Below the pieces are notes generated by a model. That model was not told the DNA's origin and ran no database searches. It saw only the letters and a list, made by a program, of their open reading frames with translations. DNA of 9,930 nucleotides. Origin: an uncultured cyanobacterium (GTDB lineage: Bacteria; Cyanobacteriota; Cyanobacteriia; Cyanobacteriales; Geitlerinemataceae). This document shows, one piece after another, positions 1-5,749 of the stretch (position 1 is its first letter; each line of letters starts with the position of its first letter). The DNA is taken from the NCBI GenBank assembly GCA_937121005.1, contig CAKZKB010000084.1, positions 1 through 9,930 on the forward strand, read 5' to 3'. The translations under genes and the position numbers were made by a program.

Positions 1-1
1 T

Positions 2-49
2 AAACGCGAAGCATCAACCCAAGCCCCTGGCTTTAGACATGGGGACTAA
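2..49 (+). CDS. tnpB: 3' end of tnpB (IS200/IS605 OrfB, RNA-guided nuclease), partial
   Basis: The frame from base 2 reads KREASTQAPGFRHGD and stops at TAA 47-49. From memory, this tail is typical of cyanobacterial IS200/IS605-type OrfB/TnpB proteins, which are RuvC-like nucleases guided by an RNA made from the 3' end of their own gene. Only 15 codons are visible because the gene enters from the left edge, so the catalytic part cannot be judged. The last codons also form a hairpin (24-44), as expected where the tnpB tail overlaps the guide-RNA scaffold and transposon right end. The short match limits certainty; bases upstream of the window would settle it. Confidence 0.65.
   Translation, partial: KREASTQAPGFRHGD
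24..44 (+). other. Hairpin in the tnpB tail, candidate IS right-end or omega-RNA scaffold stem
   Basis: CCCC at 24-27 pairs with GGGG at 41-44. The inner bases TGGCT and AGACA continue the stem with one mismatch and one bulged T. In IS200/IS605 elements the right end carries a subterminal imperfect hairpin that is also part of the omega RNA. Assigning that role here is inference from position. I cannot fix the exact transposon boundary. Confidence 0.4.
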
Positions 50-56
50 ATTTTGC

Positions 57-97
57 GAAAAGTTGGGGGTGTAGATTTTCTTCCCCCCAAACTTTTC
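57..97 (+). terminator. Strong stem-loop after tnpB, probable intrinsic terminator
   Basis: GAAAAGTTGGGGG (57-69) pairs with CCCCCCAAACTTTTC (83-97), giving about 13 base pairs with one bulged A and a 13-nt loop. The A-tract on the left arm faces a T-tract on the right arm, as in intrinsic terminators. It could instead be the subterminal hairpin of the insertion-sequence right end; a TCAA directly after it (96-99) resembles the IS608 right cleavage tetranucleotide, but four bases are weak evidence. Confidence 0.5.
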
Positions 98-102
98 AAG
101 AC

Positions 103-128
103 GAATTTTGAATTGGAGCGAAGCCACT
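103..128 (+). repeat. 26-bp direct repeat, copy 1
   Basis: GAATTTTGAATTGGAGC followed by GAAGCCACT recurs at 296-321 with two mismatches in 26 bases. The core is built on the heptamer TTTTGAA, a type common in cyanobacterial intergenic DNA. It lies just before the xisI remnant. Confidence 0.75.
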
Positions 129-132
129 GACA

Positions 133-258
133 ATGGATCGTCTAAAACAATACAGTCACACTATTCAAACCCTACTCGAAGATTACTACAATCTCTCTCA
201 AAACCAACCTCCAAGCTCGCGAAACAGCCAGATCGCCGAACATCTTATCGTCGATTGA
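133..258 (+). pseudogene. xisI: Truncated xisI (fdxN element excision controlling factor), N-terminal fragment
   Basis: ATG at 133 opens 41 codons ending at TGA 256-258. It begins MDRLKQYSHTIQTLLEDYYN and ends QIAEHLIVD. This matches the family N-terminus as I recall it (MDxLxxYxxxIxxLLxEY..., then a strand like xxQLIFD). XisI proteins are usually about 110 residues and act with XisH in excision of the nif-region fdxN element; cyanobacterial genomes carry many xisH/xisI copies. Here the reading frame stops just where the first beta strand ends, and the bases beyond show no XisI-like continuation but enter the AT-rich repeat at 296. No xisH lies upstream. There is no convincing ribosome binding site (a GGAG at 115-118 is too far away). 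I infer a dead remnant. Confidence 0.65.
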
Positions 259-295
259 CTTAAAGACAAAAACTTAATTTTTAATTCTGAATTTT

Positions 296-321
296 GAATT
301 TTGAATTGGAGCAAAGCGACT
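296..321 (+). repeat. 26-bp direct repeat, copy 2
   Basis: Second copy of the 103-128 repeat (24 of 26 bases identical), preceded by another partial TTCTGAATTTTGAA unit. It closes the segment holding the xisI remnant and abuts the -35 box of the next gene. Confidence 0.75.
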
Positions 322-348
322 TGACTAGCTTTCCAGTTGGGGTATAAT
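321..348 (+). promoter_or_regulatory. Sigma70-type promoter for ktrA
   Basis: TTGACT (321-326) and a perfect TATAAT (343-348) are separated by 16 bp. Transcription would start near 355, giving a leader of about 43 nt before the GTG start at 398. The -35 box begins on the last base of the 26-bp repeat. Confidence 0.75.
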
Positions 349-397
349 GGGGTCATATCAATATCGTTGCTTTGTTGTCCTGTTGTAGGGTGTCAAT

Positions 398-1093
398 GTG
401 AACTTATCTTCATTAAGTTTTTTTAGCAATTTACGAATCGATAATCGCCAGTTTGCGGTGATCGGTTTGGGGCGGTTCGGACAGGCAGTTTGTCTGACGC
501 TAAACGAGCTCGGTTACGAAGTGCTCGCCGTCGATCGCGACGAACGGAAAGTCAATCAAATTCTAACTGAAAAAGTGGCCGCCCACGCCGTGCGTTTGGA
601 TACTACCGAACCCGCCGCCTTAAAAGAATCGGGTATTTTTGATTTCGATACGGTCATTGTCGGCATCGGCAACTATTTGGCCGAAAGTATTATTACCACG
701 CTGAACCTTAAAGAAGGAGGCGTGAACTATATTATCGCCAAATCCTCTTCCGAGATCCACATGAAACTGCTGCGAAAAGTCGGAGCCGATCGCGTGGTAT
801 TTCCCGAGCGGGAAATGGGCATCGAACTGGCGCGATCGCTGACTAAACCGCGCATTCTCGATCGCTTCGAGCTCGACGAACATCATGCCATCGTCGAAGC
901 GATCGTCCCCGAAAAGTTTCACGGAAAAACGTTGTTAGAACTGGAACTGCGAGCGAAATATGGTGTCAACGTCATCGCCATCAGCCAAGACAACGAATTT
1001 GAAATCAACCCCGATCCGCGCCAGCGCTTGCAAAAAGGTTCGGCGATGGTGGTTGTCGGATCTAAAAAAGATATCGATCGCTTGCCCCTGTAG
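398..1093 (+). CDS. ktrA: KtrA/TrkA-type potassium uptake regulatory subunit (RCK protein)
   Basis: 231 residues, the usual size of single-RCK Ktr regulators. Residues 17-135 form an RCK_N (Rossmann) domain with the nucleotide signature G23-L-G25-R-F-G28 and the ribose-binding acidic residue D46 in AVDRD. A linker with VVFPEREMG (133-141) leads to an RCK_C (TrkA_C) ligand domain from about 160 to 228. The family forms a cytosolic octameric ring that gates a KtrB/TrkH-type K+ channel in response to ATP/ADP or NAD(H). The GTG start at 398 is supported by AGGG at 387-390 with 7-nt spacing; the ATG at 396 is followed at once by TGA. No membrane subunit is encoded here, which agrees with cyanobacteria, where ktr genes are often unlinked. 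A sugar dehydrogenase gene follows after 14 bp. Confidence 0.92.
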   Translation: MNLSSLSFFSNLRIDNRQFAVIGLGRFGQAVCLTLNELGYEVLAVDRDERKVNQILTEKVAAHAVRLDTTEPAALKESGIFDFDTVIVGIGNYLAESIITTLNLKEGGVNYIIAKSSSEIHMKLLRKVGADRVVFPEREMGIELARSLTKPRILDRFELDEHHAIVEAIVPEKFHGKTLLELELRAKYGVNVIAISQDNEFEINPDPRQRLQKGSAMVVVGSKKDIDRLPL

Positions 1094-1107
1094 TATCCAC
1101 ACAACGA

Positions 1108-2340
1108 ATGATGTTTCCAATAAATTTCCGCAATCTTATTGCCCTCGGAAGCGCGATCGCCCTGTTTGGATCTTTCGGGTGTACGACGGGAGCAAATCCC
1201 AACTTGGCCGAAGAATCGGCGGCTGAAACCAGCACTCCTACCCCCGAAGAAACCGAGACGCGATCGACTTCTGGCAACCCAGAAGTCAAGCAAGTTACTG
1301 TATTGGAAAATCTAGAGCATCCCTGGGGACTGGCTTGGTTGCCCGATGGTTCTATGCTGATTACCGAGCGATCGGGGCGGCTGCGCGTCGTCCGCGATGG
1401 CGTTCTCGATCCCAATCCGATTCCGGGAGTCCCCGATATGTTTACCGAAAATCAGGGCGGTTTACTCGATATTGCCTTGCACCCTGACTTTGAAGACAAT
1501 CGCCTGGTGTACTTTACCTACTCTCACGGGACAAATGCAGCCAACCGCACTCGCATTGCCCGAGCCGTTTTCGATGGTAGTAGTTTGAGCGATTGGGAGG
1601 TGATTTTTGAAGTGTCCCCAACCAAATCTAGAGGACAGCACTTCGGTTCCCGTCTCACCTGGTTGCCCGATGGGACGCTGCTAGCTTCCATTGGCGATGG
1701 GGGCAATCCACCCATCGAGATCGAGGGTGAATTCATCCGCCAGCAAGCACAAAACCCCAGCAACACTCTCGGAACTGTCATCCGAATTAACGATGATGGT
1801 TCTGTTCCCTCAGATAATCCTTTTGTTAGCGATACCGAAGCTGCCCCGGAAGTATGGAGTTACGGACATCGCAACATTCAGGGACTCGCTTTCGATCCGG
1901 TGGGCGATCGCGTTTGGGCCACCGAACATGGGGCTCGCGGTGGCGATGAGGTGAACTTGCTTCAAGCAGGGGAAAACTACGGCTGGCCGGAGGCGACCCA
2001 CAGTCGAGAATATTCGGGAGGACTGATTTCCCCAGAGGAATCGCTTCCGGGGATGGTGGATCCAAAACTGATATGGACTCCCTCGATCGCCCCCTCTGGG
2101 CTAGCCGTTTACACTGGGGAAGCGTTTCCCGAATGGCAAGGCGACCTGTTTGCGGGGGGGTTGGTGTCGCAGGATATCCGCCGCATTGAGGTGGACGAGT
2201 CGGGTAGTATTACGAACGAAGAAACGATCGCGATCGGGCAGCGCGTGCGCGACGTGCGACAAGGGCCGGATGGTCTGCTGTACGTGCTAACTGACGAAGC
2301 CAACGGGCAACTCATCCGTCTGGAACCAGATGAGGATTAG
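1108..2340 (+). CDS. PQQ-dependent sugar dehydrogenase (glucose/sorbosone dehydrogenase family), lipoprotein
   Basis: 410 residues. The N-terminus (MMFPINFRNLIALGSAIALF) is a signal peptide ending in GSFGC, with C25 as likely lipidation site; the box is imperfect because Ser rather than Leu sits at -3. A low-complexity Thr/Glu/Pro linker (26-58) leads into a GSDH beta-propeller (about 60-408). Recognisable motifs are HPWGLAWLPDG (71-81), QGGLLDIALHPDF (116-128), H178-F-G-S-R-L, matching the context of the catalytic His in soluble glucose dehydrogenase, then GHRNIQGLAFDP, EHGARGGDEVN and GENYGWP. The family oxidises aldoses, with PQQ as cofactor where this has been tested. Substrate, and whether this host supplies PQQ, cannot be read from sequence. 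It starts 14 bp after ktrA, so co-transcription is likely. An ATGATG at the start leaves a one-codon ambiguity. Confidence 0.88.
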   Translation: MMFPINFRNLIALGSAIALFGSFGCTTGANPNLAEESAAETSTPTPEETETRSTSGNPEVKQVTVLENLEHPWGLAWLPDGSMLITERSGRLRVVRDGVLDPNPIPGVPDMFTENQGGLLDIALHPDFEDNRLVYFTYSHGTNAANRTRIARAVFDGSSLSDWEVIFEVSPTKSRGQHFGSRLTWLPDGTLLASIGDGGNPPIEIEGEFIRQQAQNPSNTLGTVIRINDDGSVPSDNPFVSDTEAAPEVWSYGHRNIQGLAFDPVGDRVWATEHGARGGDEVNLLQAGENYGWPEATHSREYSGGLISPEESLPGMVDPKLIWTPSIAPSGLAVYTGEAFPEWQGDLFAGGLVSQDIRRIEVDESGSITNEETIAIGQRVRDVRQGPDGLLYVLTDEANGQLIRLEPDED

Positions 2341-2861
2341 CGGGATTTAATATCGAATCTTGGGCTTGCAAACAGAAACCACGAACCGCGAACTGCTGTC
2401 ACTGATAGAGTTTGAGCCATCAGGATACGCTGCTGTTGAGGTGTGGATTTGATAGAACAGAACCCGAACAAAAGGCAGGTATAGAAAACAGGAAAAAGCC
2501 CTTAAGACGCTACCAAAAGGCAACGAACTTAAGGGCTTTGTTGGGGGAAATCTGTTTAGTCGGACAATTACTAATGTAAGGGTTTTCTATTAAAAAGTGT
2601 GTGATTTGTGCAGCAAAAAGGCGCGATCGTTTGGACAAAAATTCGTGAGAGATATCGTCGATCTGTGGCGATCTGAGTGTACGCCTACAGGCGATCGCGG
2701 CGTTGTCTCCGAGCGATCGATCCCACCTGGGGATGCGATCGCGATCGCCCGTTTAATGTTAACTTTCCTAAAGCGATGGCGATGGCGCGGTTGTGCCGCC
2801 GTAGAGTCGAGCCAGCCAACCTTCTGTCGTCTCGCGATCTTGGTGTGGAAAGGAGCCTGTT
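2341..2861. other. 521-bp intergenic region
   Basis: Contents: AT-rich DNA up to 2490, the 12-bp stem-loop at 2495-2539, and from 2597 a stretch crowded with HIP1 (GCGATCGC at 2691-2698, 2735-2742 and 2741-2748, plus further CGATCG cores). An open frame at 2597-2929 (beginning MCDLCSKKAR) overlaps the well-supported alr start by 68 bp, has no recognisable motif and is probably chance. I see no tRNA or clear RNA gene. Confidence 0.6.
2495..2539 (+). terminator. Large stem-loop, probable terminator of the ktrA-sugar dehydrogenase unit
   Basis: AAAGCCCTTAAG (2495-2506) is perfectly complementary to CTTAAGGGCTTT (2528-2539). The loop is 21 nt, but CC AAAA GG inside it may add a short inner stem. 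A-runs precede the stem and TTTGTT follows it, so it could terminate in either direction. It lies 155 bp after the dehydrogenase stop, which is far for a dedicated terminator. Confidence 0.5.
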
Positions 2862-4019
2862 ATGCTCAGTTGGGAACGAACTGCCAGCCTCACGAACTTG
2901 CACTGCGAGCGGGCCTGGGTAGAAATTGACGAGTCGGCCCTGGGGGCCAACGTCCGCCAGATCCGCAGCGTCCTGTCGCCGCAAACTGCATTGATGGCGG
3001 TGGTGAAAGCCGATGCTTACGGTCACGGGGCGGTGATGGTGGCGAAAAATGCCCTGCGATCGGGGGCCAGTTGCTTGGGTGTGGCCACGATCCCGGAAGG
3101 AATCGAACTGCGCGAGGCCGGGATTCGCGCCCCTATCTTAATTTTAGGCGCGACTTACAATCGCGAGCAACTGCACAATTTAGTACGCTGGCAGTTGCAA
3201 CCGACCCTCGCATCGCCGAAGCAAGCCCTGGTTTTCTCCGAAGCATTGGCAGAATTGGAGGAAAACCTGTCGGTTCACGTCAAAATCGATACGGGAATGT
3301 CCCGCTTGGGGGTAAACTGGCAAGAAGGAGCGGAATTTGTCGCCCTAGCGCAGCGTTTGCCCCATTTAGAGGTCGCGAGCGTTTATTCCCACTTGGCGAC
3401 GGCGGATAGCCCCGATCGCGCCACTATGGACGAGCAACATCGCCGCTTCTGTACCGTGTTACAGCAACTTCAGACGGCGGGAATGGCTCCACCGCGATCG
3501 CACCTGGCCAACTCGGCAGCGACATTGAGCGATCGCGCCACGCACTACGATTTAGTACGGGTGGGTTTGTCCCTGTACGGTCTCTATCCGGCCCCCCACT
3601 TGCGCCCCAGGGTCGATCTCAAACCCGTCATGCAGGTTAAGGCCCGCATCACTCAAGTTAAAGTCCTAGAAGCGGGCACCGGAGTCAGTTACGGACATCG
3701 GTTCGTGACGCGCCAACCCACTCGCATCGCAGTGGTCAGCATTGGTTATGCTGATGGCGTACCTCGTCTTTTATCGAATAAAATGCGGGTGTTGTTGCGG
3801 GGTCAGTTCGTGCAGCAAGTGGGAGCCATTACCATGGATCAGTTGATGCTCGATATCAACGGCGTGCCCGAGGCGCAACCGGGAGAAGTGGTGACGTTAT
3901 TGGGAGAACAAAACGGACGATCGATTTCGGCGGATGAATGGGCCGATACGTTAGGAACCATTTCTTGGGAAATTTTGTGCGGGTTCAAGCATCGTCTCCC
4001 TCGGGTGATATGTGGCTAG
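2862..4019 (+). CDS. alr: Alanine racemase
   Basis: 385 residues, standard for the family. It interconverts L- and D-alanine with pyridoxal phosphate in the cytosol, feeding D-Ala to peptidoglycan synthesis. The PLP Schiff-base lysine is K49 in VVKADAYGHG, and the second catalytic base is Y277 in GVSYGHRF. Other family blocks seen are HVKIDTGMSRLG (139-150), YSHLATAD (175-182), HLANSAA (214-220), VRVGLSLYGLYP (232-243), IGYADGVPR and GAITMDQLMLD. An N-terminal TIM barrel is followed by the C-terminal beta domain. AAGGAG at 2850-2855, six bases before the ATG, fixes the start. The gene converges on the minus-strand HNH gene with only 15 bp between the stop codons and no obvious terminator, so read-through in both directions is possible. 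Confidence 0.96.
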   Translation: MLSWERTASLTNLHCERAWVEIDESALGANVRQIRSVLSPQTALMAVVKADAYGHGAVMVAKNALRSGASCLGVATIPEGIELREAGIRAPILILGATYNREQLHNLVRWQLQPTLASPKQALVFSEALAELEENLSVHVKIDTGMSRLGVNWQEGAEFVALAQRLPHLEVASVYSHLATADSPDRATMDEQHRRFCTVLQQLQTAGMAPPRSHLANSAATLSDRATHYDLVRVGLSLYGLYPAPHLRPRVDLKPVMQVKARITQVKVLEAGTGVSYGHRFVTRQPTRIAVVSIGYADGVPRLLSNKMRVLLRGQFVQQVGAITMDQLMLDINGVPEAQPGEVVTLLGEQNGRSISADEWADTLGTISWEILCGFKHRLPRVICG

Positions 4020-4034
4020 TTTTCCTGTATCGGT

Positions 4035-4487
4035 TTAGCGCTTTTGTTGCTGCAAATATTTGGATGTGACGGGATGCGGATAGCGATCGCGATCGATTAG
4101 AATTTGCCGTTCTAGCAAACGCCCGCGATCGTTAAATCCTAAAATTCTTGCTGTTACTTCTCCTATTTCTGTTAGGGATGAGATCGTCGCACCCTGAAGT
4201 TTAAAATGCTCCGACCAACTGTCTCTACGGGGGTGATAAAATCGAGAAAATTTGCCAGTATTCCAAACAATCGAACCGATGTCGCTCCCTTTGGAACGAT
4301 TGCAAAAGGCACAAGCATAAGCGAGATTTGTGCTATTCGTTGCTCCGCCATGCTTGAGACTGATAATATGGTCAATAGCACAACCAAAGGCTGTATCTCT
4401 TTCATGGATTAAGCAGTATTCGCAAAGACGACTAGCGCGATCGATGACAGTTCGACGCAGTTCTTGGGAAATATAGGGACGGGACAC
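4035..4487 (-). CDS. HNH endonuclease family protein
   Basis: 150 residues. A zinc-type HNH domain spans about 10-68: C22-E-Y-C25, then the catalytic D39-H40 in AIDHIISLKHGG, N54 in the helix, and C59-A-F-C62-N-R-S-K-G. All metal and catalytic positions are present, so it should be an active metal-dependent nuclease. The C-terminal half (about 75-150) has no motif I can name. It starts with GTG, and no Shine-Dalgarno sequence precedes it. Only 2 nt separate it from the stop of the 82-residue gene upstream, so translation is probably coupled. Small free-standing HNH proteins of this shape are common in cyanobacteria. The target is unknown, and no methyltransferase or specificity subunit lies nearby. 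Confidence 0.85.
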   Translation of the reverse strand: MSRPYISQELRRTVIDRASRLCEYCLIHERDTAFGCAIDHIISLKHGGATNSTNLAYACAFCNRSKGSDIGSIVWNTGKFSRFYHPRRDSWSEHFKLQGATISSLTEIGEVTARILGFNDRGRLLERQILIDRDRYPHPVTSKYLQQQKR

Positions 4488-4489
4488 TT

Positions 4490-4738
4490 TTACGAGGCGT
4501 TGATGTACTGATGGGCGCGAGCTTTTGCCAATCGAATCAGGTGCTCGAGCATCATATAATGGTCGAGTTCGGATTTTTCCTCAGCAGAAAGCTCGTTATT
4601 CTTTTCACGATCGATGAGATCGGCAACTCGCTCTTTTACGGCTGCCGATGGTTGAAAGCTAGTAATGCTTTTGGGTGTTGTCCCAGCAGCAATGAAATCG
4701 ATAACTTCTTCGTATGCGGTCGTTATCGGTGTTGCCAT
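4490..4738 (-). CDS. Small conserved-looking protein of unknown function, first gene of the HNH cassette
   Basis: 82 residues with no signal peptide or membrane segment. It begins MATPITTAYEEVIDFIAAG, continues through TPKSITSFQPSAAVKERVADLIDREK and ends in a charged helix, EEKSELDHYMMLEHLIRLAKARAHQYI. It resembles small cyanobacterial proteins of unknown function as I remember them, with an IxxFxPS block followed by long helices. Predicted to be almost wholly helical and acidic in the middle. AAGGA lies 10 nt before the ATG on the minus strand. It is followed after 2 nt by the HNH gene. A regulatory, antitoxin or immunity role toward the nuclease is possible but is only inference from pairing. 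Confidence 0.75.
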   Translation of the reverse strand: MATPITTAYEEVIDFIAAGTTPKSITSFQPSAAVKERVADLIDREKNNELSAEEKSELDHYMMLEHLIRLAKARAHQYINAS

Positions 4739-4846
4739 TTCTTTTCAATCCTTCGCGATCGACTCTATCCTAGAGTAGCACAGTTGCGATCGGTCTTGCC
4801 AAAATAAAGTTTGCGAACGTTAACCCGTGCTGGCGACGGACAAACA

Positions 4847-4855
4847 TGGTACAAT
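4847..4855 (+). promoter_or_regulatory. Extended -10 promoter for the MOSC gene
   Basis: TGGTACAAT is an extended -10 (TGN plus TACAAT). No good -35 is visible, which is tolerable for an extended -10. It would start transcription near 4862, downstream of the ATG at 4859, and so favours translation from 4916 with a leader of about 54 nt. Confidence 0.45.
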
Positions 4856-4876
4856 CGGATGGCAGCAATAACGTAT

Positions 4877-4911
4877 TGCTCGTTGTTCATTGCTCATTGC
4901 TCATTGCTCAT
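4877..4911 (+). repeat. Five tandem heptamers in the MOSC leader
   Basis: TGCTCGT, TGTTCAT and three exact TGCTCAT units run without gaps, ending five bases before the ATG at 4916. This is a short tandem heptamer array of the STRR kind known in cyanobacteria. It occupies the place where a Shine-Dalgarno sequence would be. Confidence 0.85.
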
Positions 4912-4915
4912 TGAA

Positions 4916-5716
4916 ATGGCTACTGTTGCCAAAATCACCATCTATCCGATTAAATCTCTCGATGGCGTAGAGGTTTCACAAATCGAAGTGAGTCCCGGCG
5001 GTTCCTTAGTTGGCGATCGCGAATTTGCTCTATTCGATGGCGACGATCGCCTTGTTAATGGAAAGCGCACGGCGAAAATTCACCAACTGCGATCGCGGTT
5101 CGATCTCGACGATCGCAGTGTTCGCTTGCGAGTCGAAGGAAGTCGCGAAGAAACGCAATTTCATCTCGACGGCGATCGCGCTGCTTTAGAAAACTGGTTG
5201 AGCGATTATTTTGGCTATCCTGTTTGCTTAAAACAAAATACTGTCGGTGGGTTTCCCGATGACAGTCGCGCTTTTGGCCCGACAATTATCAGTACGGCGA
5301 CTTTAGAAACGGCTGCTAGTTGGTATCATAACATCGATGCCGACCAAATGCGATCGCGCTTGCGAAGCAATATCGAAATTCATGGCGTTCCTGCCTTTTG
5401 GGAAGACAATTTATTTACCGAAACCGACAAAGAAGTGCGCTTTACCATTGGCAATGTGACTTTTTTGGGCACGAACCCCTGTTCTCGCTGCGTGGTTCCA
5501 ACTCGAAATCCCCAAACAGGAGAAAAGGACGATCGCTTCTCAAAGATCTTCGCAATCCAACGCCAAACACTGCTGCCAAAATGGACAGCGCCATCGCGTT
5601 TTAACCACTACTATCGTCTGGCGACGAACACGAAAATTCTTCCCACCGAAGCAGGTAAGGTTTTACAGTTAGGAGATCCGGTTAAAATACTTGACATGGT
5701 AGAAATTTTGGGGTAA
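4916..5716 (+). CDS. MOSC domain-containing protein (mARC/YcbX-like)
   Basis: 266 residues from the ATG at 4916. A MOSC N-terminal beta-barrel domain opens at once with VAKITIYPIKSLDGVEV and continues through GDREFALFD. The MOSC domain proper covers the second half, with RSNIEIHG and then the conserved cysteine block NPCSRCVVPTRNPQTGE; C192 aligns with the molybdenum-cofactor-ligating cysteine of mARC/YcbX proteins. Relatives reduce N-hydroxylated compounds or carry molybdenum-cofactor sulfur, but the substrate here is unknown. The frame is open upstream to 4811, but those codons translate the heptamer array, lie outside the fold, and come before the likely transcript start. No Shine-Dalgarno sequence is present. 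The promoter of manC lies inside the last 26 bases of this gene. Confidence 0.88.
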   Translation: MATVAKITIYPIKSLDGVEVSQIEVSPGGSLVGDREFALFDGDDRLVNGKRTAKIHQLRSRFDLDDRSVRLRVEGSREETQFHLDGDRAALENWLSDYFGYPVCLKQNTVGGFPDDSRAFGPTIISTATLETAASWYHNIDADQMRSRLRSNIEIHGVPAFWEDNLFTETDKEVRFTIGNVTFLGTNPCSRCVVPTRNPQTGEKDDRFSKIFAIQRQTLLPKWTAPSRFNHYYRLATNTKILPTEAGKVLQLGDPVKILDMVEILG

Positions 5717-5719
5717 AAT
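5691..5719 (+). promoter_or_regulatory. Near-consensus sigma70-type promoter for manC operon
   Basis: TTGACA (5691-5696, perfect) and TAAAAT (5714-5719, five of six) are spaced by 17 bp. The MOSC stop codon TAA is bases 5714-5716, the first half of the -10 box. The start site would be near 5726, giving a leader of about 24 nt. This is among the strongest promoter matches in the window. Confidence 0.8.
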
Positions 5720-5749
5720 TGCAACCAATATCGATATGTTTTTGCGTTT

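Noticed and set aside
919..1415. Minus-strand frames opposite ktrA and the dehydrogenase
   Set aside because: They lie wholly opposite two well-supported genes and have shadow-like Arg/Ser-rich composition.
2346..2495. Minus-strand frame of about 55 codons ending near 2341 (…QRILMAQTLSVTAV…)
   Set aside because: No good start or ribosome site and no recognised family; I first suspected a transposase remnant but found no supporting motif.
2597..2929. 110-codon plus-strand frame before alr (MCDLCSKKAR...)
   Set aside because: It overlaps the alr start, which has AAGGAG and a conserved N-terminus. No motif, no ribosome site, and much of it is translated HIP1 repeats.
4767..4802. Minus-strand promoter for the HNH cassette (TTGGCA with TACTCT or TAGGAT)
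   Set aside because: Spacing is 19 bp or more and the -10 candidates are poor; not enough to call.
4811..4915. N-terminal extension of the MOSC protein to 4811 or 4859
   Set aside because: It would translate the heptamer array, lies outside the MOSC fold, and precedes the likely transcript start near 4862.
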